Source: an uncultured Bacteroidota bacterium (GTDB lineage: Bacteria > Bacteroidota > Bacteroidia > Chitinophagales > Chitinophagaceae). From it: 34,265 nt of DNA. The stretch covers positions 1 to 34,265 of the forward strand of contig CAIKZP010000087.1 of assembly GCA_903831935.1 (NCBI GenBank), read 5' to 3'. Numbering within the stretch: the stretch's first letter is position 1; each line of letters starts with the position of its first letter. The position numbers and the translations under genes are program-made. Shown here one piece after another: positions 24,564-33,482 of this stretch. The notes under the pieces were generated by a model that was not told where the DNA came from, searched no databases, and saw only the letters and a list, made by a program, of their open reading frames with translations.

Positions 24564-27008
24564 ATGCAAAAAAATTTACACTTATTCATTTTATTTATTT
24601 CAGTTGGCTTTACGAATGGTTTTGCGCAAAATCATTTGCAGCAAACAGAAGGGATACATTTAAATACTGCTGCAAAATCAACGCTTTCCGGAAAAATCAT
24701 AGACCAACAAACGGGAAAACCTTTAGCAGGTGCTGCTATTTTTATCCATGAATTAAAAACTGGAGCCATTACAAATGCAGATGGAATTTTTATAACACCT
24801 GAAATTCCTTCTGGAAAATACTTGGTGGAAATTTCGTTTCAAGGATATAAAACCATTATTGAAACCATTGCTATTTCAGGAAAAACAGAAAAAAATTTTA
24901 GCTTAACAGAAACAGTGGTAGAGCACGAAGAAGTAACAGTAACAGGGGTTGCATCAGCTACGCGCACCAAATTATCGGCCCAACCTATTTCAATTGTAAA
25001 GAAGTCCGATTTAATGCAATCTGCCTCTACCAATATTATTGATGCTTTGAGTAAATTGATTCCAGGACTTGCTAATTTAGGAACAGGGCCAGCAATATCT
25101 AAACCCGTTATTCGTGGACTTGGTTACAATAGGGTTGTAACAGTACATGATGGCGTGCGTCAAGAAGGGCAACAATGGGGCGACGAACACGGCATTGAAG
25201 TTGATGAATATAGTATTCAAAAAGTAGAAGTGTTAAAAGGACCTGCTTCATTATTTTATGGTAGCGATGCTATGGCAGGTGTAGTACATTTAATTACCAA
25301 TGTGCCAGTTGAAAGAGGCACTATTTCTGGAAATTTATTGGGCACTACAAATTCGAATAATGGACTCTATGGAACAAATGCAAATATTGCGGGCCATTTA
25401 AATAACGGATTTAATTTTAATGCATACGGTACTTATAAATCAGCAGCAGATTATCAAAATGCTGCAGACGGAAAAGTGTTTAATAGCAGATTTAATGAAA
25501 AGAATTTTGGCGGATATATTGCAATTAATAAATCTTGGGGATATAGTCATTTGCTAGTTAGTAATTTCAATCAAAAAATCGGTGTTGTTGAAGGAGCCAG
25601 AGATATTGCAACAGGACGCTTTTTGGTGCATGCAGAAACGCCTTTTTCTCGTATCGCTTCTATTGCTGAATTGGATAGTAGAGATATGGTTACACCTTAT
25701 CAACATGTAACACATTTTAAAATCGCTTCCGACAATAATTTTGAATTAGGAACGGGTAGGATGTCTGTAAATATTGGCTACCAAGAGAATCAACGTCGTG
25801 AGTTAGGCAATTTATTACAGCCTAATACACCAAGTTTGCATTTTGATTTACAAACAATTAATTACAGCTTACAATATCATTTATCAGAAAACAAAGGTTG
25901 GAGAACTTCTTTAGGTCTTACAGGAATGTACCAACAAAACAGAAACTTAGCAGCAGAAACACTAATACCTCAATACAATCAATTTGATATTGGTGGATTC
26001 TATTACACAAAAAAATCGTTTAATCATCAGCTAACATTAAGTGGTGGCATTAGGGCCGACTATAGAAATACAACTGGCGAAAAATTACTCGAATCATCTG
26101 TTATTCGGTTCAATAGTTTTAATAGAAATTTTGGAAATTTGAGTGGCAGTATTGGTATTAGTTATAGCCCAACAGATGAGCTTACTTGGAAATTTAATGT
26201 TGCTCGAGGATTTCGTGCCCCTAGTGTTTCGGAGTTAGCAAGCAATGGTGCACACGAAGGCACCAATCGGTATGAATACGGCGACAATAATTTAAAAACC
26301 GAAATTTCATTGCAAGCCGATGCTGGCGTAGAATTTAATAAAGACCATATTAGTTTTGCCATCAGCACTTTTATTAATCAACTACAGCACTATATTTTTT
26401 ATAGCAAACTATCGGCTAAACAAGGAGGGGACTCTATTGTTAATATAGGAGGAACTGATTTAACCGCCTTTAAATACAGACAAGCAAAAGCATTGCTACT
26501 AGGGTTCGAAGCAAAATTAGATATCCATCCGCATCCATTCGACTGGCTGCATTTTGAAAATAATTTTTCATTTGTTGCTGGGCATTTTAATGAAAGTTTT
26601 GAAGGTTCAAATAAACTACCTTTTATTCCTTCTCCTCGTTTGGTAAGTGTGTTAAGAGGGAACTTTAATAAAAAGAATCATCTAATTAAGAACAGCTATT
26701 TTAAAATTGAATTTGACAATACTGCTGCTCAAAACAGGGTGTTCACTGCTTATAATACCGAAACAATCACACCGGGTTATAGTTTGCTAAATATTGGAAC
26801 AGGTACTGATGTTGTTTGCAAGGGTAAACTGATATGTAGCATTAACTTAAGCTTAAATAATGTTACGGATGTTATTTATCAAAGTAATATGAGTAGGCTA
26901 AAATATACCGATACCAATACTGTTACAGGTAGGATGGGTGTATTTAATATGGGGCGAAATTTGAGTGTGAAAATAAATATGCCATTGAATTTTAAATCAA
27001 GGGCTTAA
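24564..27008 (+). CDS. TonB-dependent outer membrane receptor with carboxypeptidase-regulatory-like domain
   Basis: An 814-residue outer-membrane active transporter. A signal peptide (ending NGFAQ) is followed by a carboxypeptidase D regulatory-like domain at about 42-118 (LSGKIIDQQTGKPLAGAAIFI). The plug comes next, with VTVTGVASATRTKLSAQPI as a TonB-box-like region, KPVIRGLGYNRVVTVHDGVRQ, and VEVLKGPASLFYGSDAMAGVVHLIT. A 22-strand-type barrel follows, with NVARGFRAPSVSELASNG. It lacks an adjacent SusD gene, so it is not a SusC glycan importer. The plug motif GQQWGDEHGIEVDEYS recalls metal or siderophore receptors, but the substrate is not proven. The start is the ATG at 24564, because the earlier TTG at 24495 would add 23 residues before the signal peptide. 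A DUF2721 gene follows 18 bases later. Confidence 0.92.
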   Translation: MQKNLHLFILFISVGFTNGFAQNHLQQTEGIHLNTAAKSTLSGKIIDQQTGKPLAGAAIFIHELKTGAITNADGIFITPEIPSGKYLVEISFQGYKTIIETIAISGKTEKNFSLTETVVEHEEVTVTGVASATRTKLSAQPISIVKKSDLMQSASTNIIDALSKLIPGLANLGTGPAISKPVIRGLGYNRVVTVHDGVRQEGQQWGDEHGIEVDEYSIQKVEVLKGPASLFYGSDAMAGVVHLITNVPVERGTISGNLLGTTNSNNGLYGTNANIAGHLNNGFNFNAYGTYKSAADYQNAADGKVFNSRFNEKNFGGYIAINKSWGYSHLLVSNFNQKIGVVEGARDIATGRFLVHAETPFSRIASIAELDSRDMVTPYQHVTHFKIASDNNFELGTGRMSVNIGYQENQRRELGNLLQPNTPSLHFDLQTINYSLQYHLSENKGWRTSLGLTGMYQQNRNLAAETLIPQYNQFDIGGFYYTKKSFNHQLTLSGGIRADYRNTTGEKLLESSVIRFNSFNRNFGNLSGSIGISYSPTDELTWKFNVARGFRAPSVSELASNGAHEGTNRYEYGDNNLKTEISLQADAGVEFNKDHISFAISTFINQLQHYIFYSKLSAKQGGDSIVNIGGTDLTAFKYRQAKALLLGFEAKLDIHPHPFDWLHFENNFSFVAGHFNESFEGSNKLPFIPSPRLVSVLRGNFNKKNHLIKNSYFKIEFDNTAAQNRVFTAYNTETITPGYSLLNIGTGTDVVCKGKLICSINLSLNNVTDVIYQSNMSRLKYTDTNTVTGRMGVFNMGRNLSVKINMPLNFKSRA

Positions 27009-27026
27009 TTTTTTGTAAATTGCTTT

Positions 27027-27467
27027 ATGGATATTTCAATTAATACACCAGCGTTATTGTTTCCGGCAGTGAGTTTGGTATTGCTAGCCTATACCAACCG
27101 ATTTTTAGCTTTGTCTAATAGGGTAAGGTCTTTGCATGACAAGTACTTAATTAATCCTACGCCAAACAAAAGCATACATCAACAAATAAAAAACTTACGT
27201 TACCGACTTAAGTTAATCAAGAACATGCAAACATTTGGCGTGTTAACTTTTATCACTAGTATATTCTGTATTTTTTTTATTTATATAGATCAAATGATAG
27301 TTGCTAATGTGTTTTTTGCTTTAGGATTAATATCATTTATCATATCGTTGTTTCTATCTCTATTAGAAATCAGACTCAGCAATAAAGCAATAGAAATTGA
27401 ATTAAGTGATATGGAAGGTTTAGAAGATCCTTCTGTGATAGATTATTTAAAAAGTAAGTTTGAATAA
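27027..27467 (+). CDS. DUF2721 family membrane protein
   Basis: A 146-residue protein with three hydrophobic helices at about residues 8-24, 69-87 and 91-113. A basic cytoplasmic stretch (NRVRSLHDKYLI, KNLRYRLKLIKNMQT) lies between the first two, and the C-terminal tail is acidic. This arrangement and the LALSNRVRSL motif match DUF2721, whose function is unknown. It starts 18 bases after the TonB receptor and ends before a strong terminator shared with the convergent ABC transporter. It is probably the last gene of the transcription unit that begins at 24119. Whether it works with the receptor is open. Confidence 0.85.
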   Translation: MDISINTPALLFPAVSLVLLAYTNRFLALSNRVRSLHDKYLINPTPNKSIHQQIKNLRYRLKLIKNMQTFGVLTFITSIFCIFFIYIDQMIVANVFFALGLISFIISLFLSLLEIRLSNKAIEIELSDMEGLEDPSVIDYLKSKFE

Positions 27468-27510
27468 TTTTCTTTCAAATTATTTATAAGTAAATCGTAA
27501 AGAGTGCAAA

Positions 27511-27551
27511 AAAAATAGGCTGTATCATTTATTTGATACAGCCTATTTTTT
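27511..27551. terminator. bidirectional Rho-independent terminator
   Basis: A perfect 17-base-pair stem (AAAAATAGGCTGTATCA with its complement) encloses a six-base loop and is flanked by A tracts on the left and T tracts on the right. It can stop the DUF2721 transcript and the convergent ABC-transporter transcript alike. Confidence 0.92.
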
Positions 27552-27565
27552 GTTAGTTGTTTTAA

Positions 27566-29326
27566 TTATTTTCTTTCTCCAATTTGTTGACGCCACATAG
27601 CGTAGTACAAACCTTTTTCGGCTAGTAATGCTTGGTGGTTGCCGGTTTCAACAACCTGCCCTTTTTCTAGAACATAAATATTATCTGCATGCATAATAGT
27701 ACTTAGCCTATGCGCAATCATTACAGTAATTTGTTCTTTTTCTGAAGATAGTTGGCGTATGGTACTGGTAATTTCTTCTTCGGTAATACTATCCAATGAT
27801 GAAGTTGCTTCGTCGAATATTAATAAATGTGGGTGTCTTAATAGCGCACGCGCAATGGATAATCTTTGCTTTTCTCCGCCACTTAATTTTAGTCCGCCTT
27901 CACCAATCATGGTATCTAAACCTTTGTCTCCTTTAGATAAAATATTATTGCAACTGGCTTTTTGTAAAGCTTCACGCATGGCATCATCGCTTGCGTCTGG
28001 CGCTACGAATGATAAATTCTCTCTAATAGACCCAGCAAACAATTGGGTGTCTTGTGTAACAAATCCTATTTGATTTCTTAGCTCATCAAAATTCAATTCG
28101 TTGCCATCTATTTGGTTGTACAATATAGTGCCTTGTTGTGGACGATATAATCCAACCAATAATTTTACAAGTGTGCTTTTTCCTGCACCAGATGGGCCAA
28201 CAAAAGCAATGGTTTCGCCTTGTTTTACACTAAAGCTAATTCCGTCTAAGGCTTTATATTGTGCGGTTTGGTGCTGAAAAACAACCTGATTAAATGATAA
28301 GCTTTCTATCATTCCAATATGCTTAGGCATTACAGGAGATGGCTCAATTTTCTTAAGCATTAAGTTATGAAAATTAACCATTGAGGCTTCGGCTTCGCGA
28401 TAGCTGATAATGATATTGCCAATTTCTTGTAGTGGTCCAAAAATATAGAAACTATAAAATTGTAAGGAAATCAATTCGCCCGATGTAAGCACTTTTCTAA
28501 AAATAAGCCACATTAAAGTGAACGTAATTATTTGTCGTAAAAAATTTACCATTGTGCCTTGAATAAAACTCAAAGACCGAATGTTTTTTACTTTTCTTAA
28601 CTCAAGTCCTAAAATTTTATAGGTATTTAAATTCAATCTTTTTACTTCTTGGTCTGTTAATCCAAGGCTTTTTACCAATTCAATATTGCGCAAACTTTCG
28701 GTAGTAGAACCTGCTAATGAAGTTGTTTCGCGGATAATATTTTTTTGGATAGATTTTATTTTCTTACTCAATAAATTGGTTACTACACCAATGAGTAATG
28801 CACCACCCATATAGATCGGTACAATTGACCAATGAAGCCTAGTTGCATAAATAGATACAAATACAATGCTCACAATAATCATGAACAATACATTTATCAC
28901 ATAACTAATAAACTTCTCTGTATCGCTTCTTACCTTGGTTAATATAGACAAGGTTTCGCCGCTACGTTGGTCTTCAAATTCTTGGTATGGTAAGCGCATT
29001 GAATGCTTTAAACCATCTGTAAAAATTTTCGCGCCAAATTTTTGAATGACAACATTTACGGTATAGTCTTGAAATGCTTTTGCAATTCTACTAACCATAG
29101 CTGTTCCTACCAATAAAAAAAGCATAGTGGAAAGGCCTCTAATATATTGGTTTTCTGTTCTAGGACTACCGTCTGTAAACGTATTTGGGTGATTGGCAAA
29201 CTGATCAAACATTTTTCCAAATATCATTGGATCAAACATTGAAAAAGTTTGGTTAATAGCGGCCAATAGTAAGGCTAGGGCAATATGCCATCTGTAAGGT
29301 TTTAAATAAACCAGTAGGATCTTCAT
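27566..29326 (-). CDS. ABC transporter, fused permease and ATP-binding protein (ABCB/MsbA type)
   Basis: A 586-residue half-transporter that should act as a homodimer in the inner membrane. Residues 1 to about 320 form a six-helix ABC exporter domain. The nucleotide-binding domain has Walker A GPSGAGKSTL (about residue 375), Q-loop VTQDTQLF, signature LSGGEKQR (about 480), Walker B LLIFDEATSSLD and H-loop AHRLST. All catalytic residues are present, so it is predicted to be an active exporter of lipids, peptides or drugs. The substrate cannot be assigned. It begins 3 bases after engB, so translation is likely coupled, although EngB has no functional link to ABC export. The end of the gene runs up to the shared terminator at 27511. 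Confidence 0.93.
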   Translation of the reverse strand: MKILLVYLKPYRWHIALALLLAAINQTFSMFDPMIFGKMFDQFANHPNTFTDGSPRTENQYIRGLSTMLFLLVGTAMVSRIAKAFQDYTVNVVIQKFGAKIFTDGLKHSMRLPYQEFEDQRSGETLSILTKVRSDTEKFISYVINVLFMIIVSIVFVSIYATRLHWSIVPIYMGGALLIGVVTNLLSKKIKSIQKNIIRETTSLAGSTTESLRNIELVKSLGLTDQEVKRLNLNTYKILGLELRKVKNIRSLSFIQGTMVNFLRQIITFTLMWLIFRKVLTSGELISLQFYSFYIFGPLQEIGNIIISYREAEASMVNFHNLMLKKIEPSPVMPKHIGMIESLSFNQVVFQHQTAQYKALDGISFSVKQGETIAFVGPSGAGKSTLVKLLVGLYRPQQGTILYNQIDGNELNFDELRNQIGFVTQDTQLFAGSIRENLSFVAPDASDDAMREALQKASCNNILSKGDKGLDTMIGEGGLKLSGGEKQRLSIARALLRHPHLLIFDEATSSLDSITEEEITSTIRQLSSEKEQITVMIAHRLSTIMHADNIYVLEKGQVVETGNHQALLAEKGLYYAMWRQQIGERK

Positions 29327-29329
29327 TAT

Positions 29330-29962
29330 TTAATTTGCTTTATAGTCATTATTCATTTGTTGCAGTAATTGCAACAAATCTTCTCTGCCGGTTTTCTTTT
29401 CGGCGCTTGTAACAAAATGTCTTGGCAAGAACTGCCAAGTTTCTCTAAGTTTATCTAAAAAGGCTTGTACGTTTCTGGCAACTACTGCTGGTTTCTCTTT
29501 GTCGGATTTGGTAAACACTAAACTAAAGGGAACCTGCCAAATATCTAGTTGACTAACGAATTCTAAGTCGTTTTTTTGAGGAGTATGCCTACTGTCAATG
29601 AGTACAAATACTTGCATTAGGTTTTCTCTTTTACGCAGGTATCCATCAATCATTTGTTGCCACCTATTTCTGTCCGAAATGGAACGTTTTGCATAGCCAT
29701 ATCCTGGAAGATCCACCAAAAACCATTTTTCTTTTGGCCCTCTTGCATTACCAGAGCTTTCAATTTCAAAATGGTTAATCAACTGTGTTTTACCAGGAGT
29801 TCCTGAGGTTTTTGCTAAGTTCTTCTGCTTGGTTAATAAATTAATTAGGGATGATTTGCCCACATTGCTCCTGCCAATAAAAGCATACTCTGCTTTATCT
29901 GGTTTGGGGCATTGTTCCACTAGTGCAGAAGAGATAACGTATTTAGCAGAAGTAATTTCCAT
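29330..29962 (-). CDS. engB: ribosome biogenesis GTP-binding protein EngB/YsxC/YihA
   Basis: A 210-residue GTPase of the TrmE-Era-EngA-EngB group, needed for late assembly of the large ribosomal subunit. G1 is GRSNVGKSSL, the G2 region contains SGTPGKTQ, G3 is DLPGYGYA, G4 is FTKSDK, and the G5 area is TSAEKKTG. Length is typical. The gene sits 54 bases downstream of the haem-binding protein gene and 3 bases upstream of the ABC transporter. On the minus strand TTACTTTG (29967-29974) ends 4 bases before the ATG and differs from the -7 consensus at one position, so it may have its own promoter with a leaderless transcript. Confidence 0.95.
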   Translation of the reverse strand: MEITSAKYVISSALVEQCPKPDKAEYAFIGRSNVGKSSLINLLTKQKNLAKTSGTPGKTQLINHFEIESSGNARGPKEKWFLVDLPGYGYAKRSISDRNRWQQMIDGYLRKRENLMQVFVLIDSRHTPQKNDLEFVSQLDIWQVPFSLVFTKSDKEKPAVVARNVQAFLDKLRETWQFLPRHFVTSAEKKTGREDLLQLLQQMNNDYKAN

Positions 29963-30016
29963 AGTGCAAAGTAAACGAATATTGGCTAAGCAGCCTTAAG
30001 AGCTGTTATTTAGCAG

Positions 30017-30514
30017 TTACTTCTTCTTTTTTGGAAGTACCAAACTATCTGCAGGATACCTTGCTTTAATACTATCTCTTACCGATGTGCACCAGTCGTA
30101 TAGTTTTTGTTTTTCAGCATCAGTTAGAATAGCGTTTTTATGTATTAGGGTATAAGATTCAAGCGGCATTTCGCCCTCTTTTACTTCCTTCATACATTCT
30201 TCCATTTTTTTGTATTGTCTTGCAATTCTATAACTATTGAATTCGTTAAAATTCATGTGTTTTTTGCCATCCTTAATATGGTCGTTTAACCACCAATTCA
30301 CAGGCTGAATATTCGCATACCAAGGATAAACGGTGCTATTGCTATGACAGTCATTACATGCTTTTGCCAAAATGGTTTTAACATCTTCCGAAACAGCATA
30401 TGATTTTGAAATGTCATTATCCATTTTATTGGAATCGTTTTTTGCTGGGCGATAAAATTGCATAAGCACTAAAACCACCAAAATTACAATGCCGATTTTT
30501 TTTAAAATTTTCAT
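30017..30514 (-). CDS. membrane-anchored haem-binding domain protein (CxxCH)
   Basis: A 165-residue protein with an N-terminal membrane anchor (residues 6-20, after MKILKK) and a periplasmic domain containing one c-type heme motif, Cys53-Asn-Asp-Cys56-His57. The pattern around it (CHSNSTVYPWYANIQPVNWWLNDHIKDGKKHMNF) and the later GEMPLESYTLIH, whose Met116 may be the distal ligand, match the haem-binding domain family common in Bacteroidota. It probably carries electrons or senses redox state in the periplasm. I used the ATG at 30514. An in-frame start at 30640 would run 109 bases into gpmI and add 42 residues with no resemblance to a signal peptide. It follows gpmI by 17 bases. Confidence 0.88.
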   Translation of the reverse strand: MKILKKIGIVILVVLVLMQFYRPAKNDSNKMDNDISKSYAVSEDVKTILAKACNDCHSNSTVYPWYANIQPVNWWLNDHIKDGKKHMNFNEFNSYRIARQYKKMEECMKEVKEGEMPLESYTLIHKNAILTDAEKQKLYDWCTSVRDSIKARYPADSLVLPKKKK

Positions 30515-30531
30515 TGGTTTATTTTTTAAGT

Positions 30532-32052
30532 TTAAATAAGAATATCTCCTGTCATTTCTTTTGGAATTGGTAGTCCCATAACTGTTAAAATAGTAGGTGC
30601 TAAATCGCCTAGTCGGCCAGGTTTTACAGTTCCTTTCCATTCGTTATCAATGATAAAAAATGGAACTGGGTTTAACGTATGCGCCGTATTTGGTGAGCCA
30701 TCTTCATTAATCATAAAGTCGGCATTGCCATGGTCGGCAGTTAAGAAAACAGTGTAATTGTGTTTTAACGCCGCTGTTACCACTCGCTCAACACATTTGT
30801 CAACGGTTAGGGCTGCGGTAATTGCAGCGCTAAATACGCCTGTATGGCCCACCATATCTGTGTTTGCGTAGTTCAAGCAAATAAAATCGGCAGTTTCGTT
30901 TTCAATTTCAGGAATAAGTTTGTCGGTAATTTCTATGGCACTCATTTCTGGTTGTAAATCGTATGTAGCCACTTTTGGTGATGGAACCATAATTCTGCTT
31001 TCGCCAGTAAAAGGTTCTTCTCTTCCGCCATTAAAAAAGAAAGTTACGTGCGGATATTTTTCGGTTTCTGCAATGCGAATTTGTTTTTTACCATTGGCTT
31101 CTAATATTTGACCAAGGGTATTAACCAAATTATCATTTTCAAAAATCACTTGTACGTTTTTAAATTTATGATCGTACAGCGTCATGGTTGTATAATGCAA
31201 ATTCAATTTTTGCATGCCTAATTCAGGAAAATCTGTTTGGGTTAAAACTTCTGTAATTTCTCTACAACGGTCTGTTCTAAAATTGAAACAAATGGCCGAA
31301 TCGCCTTCTTTAATTTGGGCAATGGGTTGGTTGTTTGCATCTGTAATAACTGTTGGCAAAATAAATTCATCAGAAACACCTGCTGCATAAGATTGAGTTA
31401 TTGCACTTATTGCATTGCTAGCAGTTGGTCCTGCTGCATGTACTAAAGTATCGTAGGCTAGTTTTACCCTTTCCCAACGCTTGTCTCTATCCATGGCATA
31501 ATACCTGCCACTAACGGTAGCAATCTTTCCTACAGAGCCTTTTAAAAACTCAGCTATATCTGTAATATATCCTAATCCACTTTTAGGATCTGTATCACGA
31601 CCATCTGTAAATGCATGGATATATACTTCGGTTAAGCCAGCATCTTTACAAATATTGCAAATAGCTTTTAAATGACTTGTATGCGAGTGAACACCACCAT
31701 CACTAACTAAACCTAATAAATGCAAGGGTTTGTTATTTGTTTTGGCTTGTTGAATTGTAGCCAATAACACAGGGTTATGTGCCAATTCACCAGTACGGAT
31801 GGCTACATTAATTCTTTGTAACTCTTGGTACACGATTCTTCCAGCACCTAAATTCAGGTGCCCAACTTCACTATTACCCATTTGTCCGTCAGGTAATCCT
31901 ACTTCTTCGCCACAAGTAACCAAAGTGGTATTTGGATATTTACTATATAAACTACTTACAAATGCAGGGTGTGCTTGCTGAATGGCATCTGCACTAGGAA
32001 TTTTTCCTAATCCCCATCCATCCATAATTGCTAAAATCACTTTCTTGCTCAT
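30532..32052 (-). CDS. gpmI: 2,3-bisphosphoglycerate-independent phosphoglycerate mutase
   Basis: A 506-residue cytoplasmic, metal-dependent enzyme of the alkaline-phosphatase superfamily. It interconverts 3- and 2-phosphoglycerate in glycolysis and gluconeogenesis. Asp11 in AIMDGWG and the nucleophile Ser61 in QMGNSEVGHLNLGAGR are present. So are DGRDTDP, the metal-binding SGRYYAMDRDKRWERV, NYANTDMVGHTG and FLTADHGNADFM. Length is standard. The gene is divergent from the DUF4783 gene and followed 17 bases later by the haem-binding protein gene. No good -7 element was found in its 104-base upstream gap. The assignment is secure. Confidence 0.97.
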   Translation of the reverse strand: MSKKVILAIMDGWGLGKIPSADAIQQAHPAFVSSLYSKYPNTTLVTCGEEVGLPDGQMGNSEVGHLNLGAGRIVYQELQRINVAIRTGELAHNPVLLATIQQAKTNNKPLHLLGLVSDGGVHSHTSHLKAICNICKDAGLTEVYIHAFTDGRDTDPKSGLGYITDIAEFLKGSVGKIATVSGRYYAMDRDKRWERVKLAYDTLVHAAGPTASNAISAITQSYAAGVSDEFILPTVITDANNQPIAQIKEGDSAICFNFRTDRCREITEVLTQTDFPELGMQKLNLHYTTMTLYDHKFKNVQVIFENDNLVNTLGQILEANGKKQIRIAETEKYPHVTFFFNGGREEPFTGESRIMVPSPKVATYDLQPEMSAIEITDKLIPEIENETADFICLNYANTDMVGHTGVFSAAITAALTVDKCVERVVTAALKHNYTVFLTADHGNADFMINEDGSPNTAHTLNPVPFFIIDNEWKGTVKPGRLGDLAPTILTVMGLPIPKEMTGDILI

Positions 32053-32156
32053 AAAACACGGTTATTTAAATAATTCTTTTCAGCTAACTTAGCTTTGGCA
32101 TGCAATTTATCAAAGTTGGCATGTTTTTAGCAAACTGTTCTTAAGAATCTATCATT

Positions 32157-32537
32157 ATGAAAAATATATTTTTATTAATCGCCGTATTTGTGGGCACTGC
32201 GTCATTTTCAATTCAACCAGATACAGATGCTATTGTTAAAGCATTTAAGACGGCAGATGCTATTGAAATTGGCGGTTATTTTGATGATTTTATCGATTTG
32301 AAATTACTCGATAAAGAAGAAGTTAAAAATATGGGTCGCAATCAAGCCACGATTGCTTTGAAGACATTTTTTGATGAAAACCATATTAAAGGCTTTGAAA
32401 AAGGATCAGACCGTGAAATTGGTAATACTTTGTATATCACTGGCAAATTAACTAGCACGGGTAAGTCTTACAATGTAACTGTCATGCTAAAAGCAAAATC
32501 TAACAAGCACCAGATTATTACCATGCGTATTAATTAA
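32157..32537 (+). CDS. DUF4783 domain-containing exported protein
   Basis: A 126-residue protein with a short signal peptide (about residues 1-18, MKNIFLLIAVFVGTASFS). A single compact domain follows, with IVKAFKTADAIEIGGYFDDFIDLKL, ATIALKTFFDENHIKGFEKGSDRE and YNVTVMLKAKSNKHQIITMRIN. It matches DUF4783, a Bacteroidota family with a cystatin/NTF2-like look and no established function. It is commonly found just upstream of nadC, as here, with 60 bases between. A periplasmic location is expected. The ATG at 32157 opens the signal peptide. Confidence 0.85.
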   Translation: MKNIFLLIAVFVGTASFSIQPDTDAIVKAFKTADAIEIGGYFDDFIDLKLLDKEEVKNMGRNQATIALKTFFDENHIKGFEKGSDREIGNTLYITGKLTSTGKSYNVTVMLKAKSNKHQIITMRIN

Positions 32538-32585
32538 TGCATAGGAAGTTTTATTTATCATAGCCCCAATTTTATTCTAAGACCT

Positions 32586-32593
32586 TAGTTTTG
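32586..32593 (+). promoter_or_regulatory. -7 promoter element of nadC
   Basis: TAGTTTTG, a perfect TAnnTTTG match, ends 4 bases before the nadC ATG. The predicted transcription start falls on the start codon. No -33 element was recognised. Confidence 0.5.
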
Positions 32594-32597
32594 TAAG

Positions 32598-33458
32598 ATG
32601 CAAACCACACAAGAGCTGCTAGATCAATTAATAATAGCTGGATTAAAAGAAGATATTGGAAACGGCGACTATTCTACTTTAAGTTGTATTGATAGTGACG
32701 CTATGGGTAAAGCAGTTTTAATGATAAAGCAAGATGGTGTTTTGGCTGGTATGAAAGTAGCAGAAAGAATTTTTCAATTATTAGCTCCTACAGCAATTTT
32801 TAAGGCATTTAAAGCAGATGCCGATACTATGCAAAAAGGTGAGATTGCATTTGAAGTGCATGCGCCAATTCATGCAATACTAAGTGCAGAACGTCTCGTA
32901 TTAAACTGCATGCAACGGATGTCTGGGATAGCAACACTCACAAAAAAATATACCGAGTTATTACAAGGGTATCACACTCAAATTTTAGATACTAGAAAAA
33001 CAACGCCTAATTTTAGATTACTAGAAAAAGCGGCAGTTAAAATAGGCGGAGGCATTAATCATCGATTTGCGTTATACGATATGATTATGCTAAAAGACAA
33101 TCATATAGACTATTGTGGCGGATTAGAACCTGCTATTAATAAAGCATTCAATTATGTTTCTACAAATAAGTTGTCCTTAAAAATAGAAGTAGAAACTAGA
33201 ACACTAGCAGATGTAGAAAAAGTATGCGCAATAGGAAAAGGAAAAGTTTTTAGAATTATGTTGGATAATTTTTCGCCAACAGATCTAGCAACAGCCGTTA
33301 AAATAATTGGAACTGATTTTGAAACAGAAGCGAGTGGTGGAATCAATTTAAAAAATATTCAAGACTATGCTAACACTGGTGTTGATTATGTAAGTGTTGG
33401 TGCATTAATTCATCAAGCACAAAGTGTAGACCTCAGTTTAAAAGCCAGTTTTAACTAG
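32598..33458 (+). CDS. nadC: nicotinate-nucleotide diphosphorylase (carboxylating)
   Basis: A 286-residue quinolinate phosphoribosyltransferase. It converts quinolinate and PRPP to nicotinate mononucleotide, CO2 and pyrophosphate in de novo NAD synthesis. Visible family motifs are EDIGNGDYSTLS near the N-terminus, ERLVLNCMQRMSGIATLT, LDTRKTTPNFRLLEKAAVKIGGG-NHR, LKDNHI, and the C-terminal EASGGINLKNIQDYANTGVDYVSVGAL. Length is normal and all the main substrate-binding basic residues appear present. A SUI1-like gene follows after 24 bases. NadA and NadB are not in this window. The ATG at 32598 fits the family N-terminus. Confidence 0.96.
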   Translation: MQTTQELLDQLIIAGLKEDIGNGDYSTLSCIDSDAMGKAVLMIKQDGVLAGMKVAERIFQLLAPTAIFKAFKADADTMQKGEIAFEVHAPIHAILSAERLVLNCMQRMSGIATLTKKYTELLQGYHTQILDTRKTTPNFRLLEKAAVKIGGGINHRFALYDMIMLKDNHIDYCGGLEPAINKAFNYVSTNKLSLKIEVETRTLADVEKVCAIGKGKVFRIMLDNFSPTDLATAVKIIGTDFETEASGGINLKNIQDYANTGVDYVSVGALIHQAQSVDLSLKASFN

Positions 33459-33470
33459 AAGATTCTTTTA

Positions 33471-33478
33471 TAAATTTG
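33471..33478 (+). promoter_or_regulatory. -7 promoter element of the SUI1-like gene
   Basis: TAAATTTG, a perfect TAnnTTTG match, ends 4 bases before the ATG at 33483. It lies in the 24-base gap after nadC, so the gene may have its own promoter and a leaderless transcript. Confidence 0.5.
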
Positions 33479-33482
33479 TACA

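Noticed and set aside
30515..30640. Upstream extension of the haem-binding protein into gpmI
   Set aside because: The extra 42 residues come from the overlap with gpmI and look random. The ATG at 30514 gives a clean membrane anchor.
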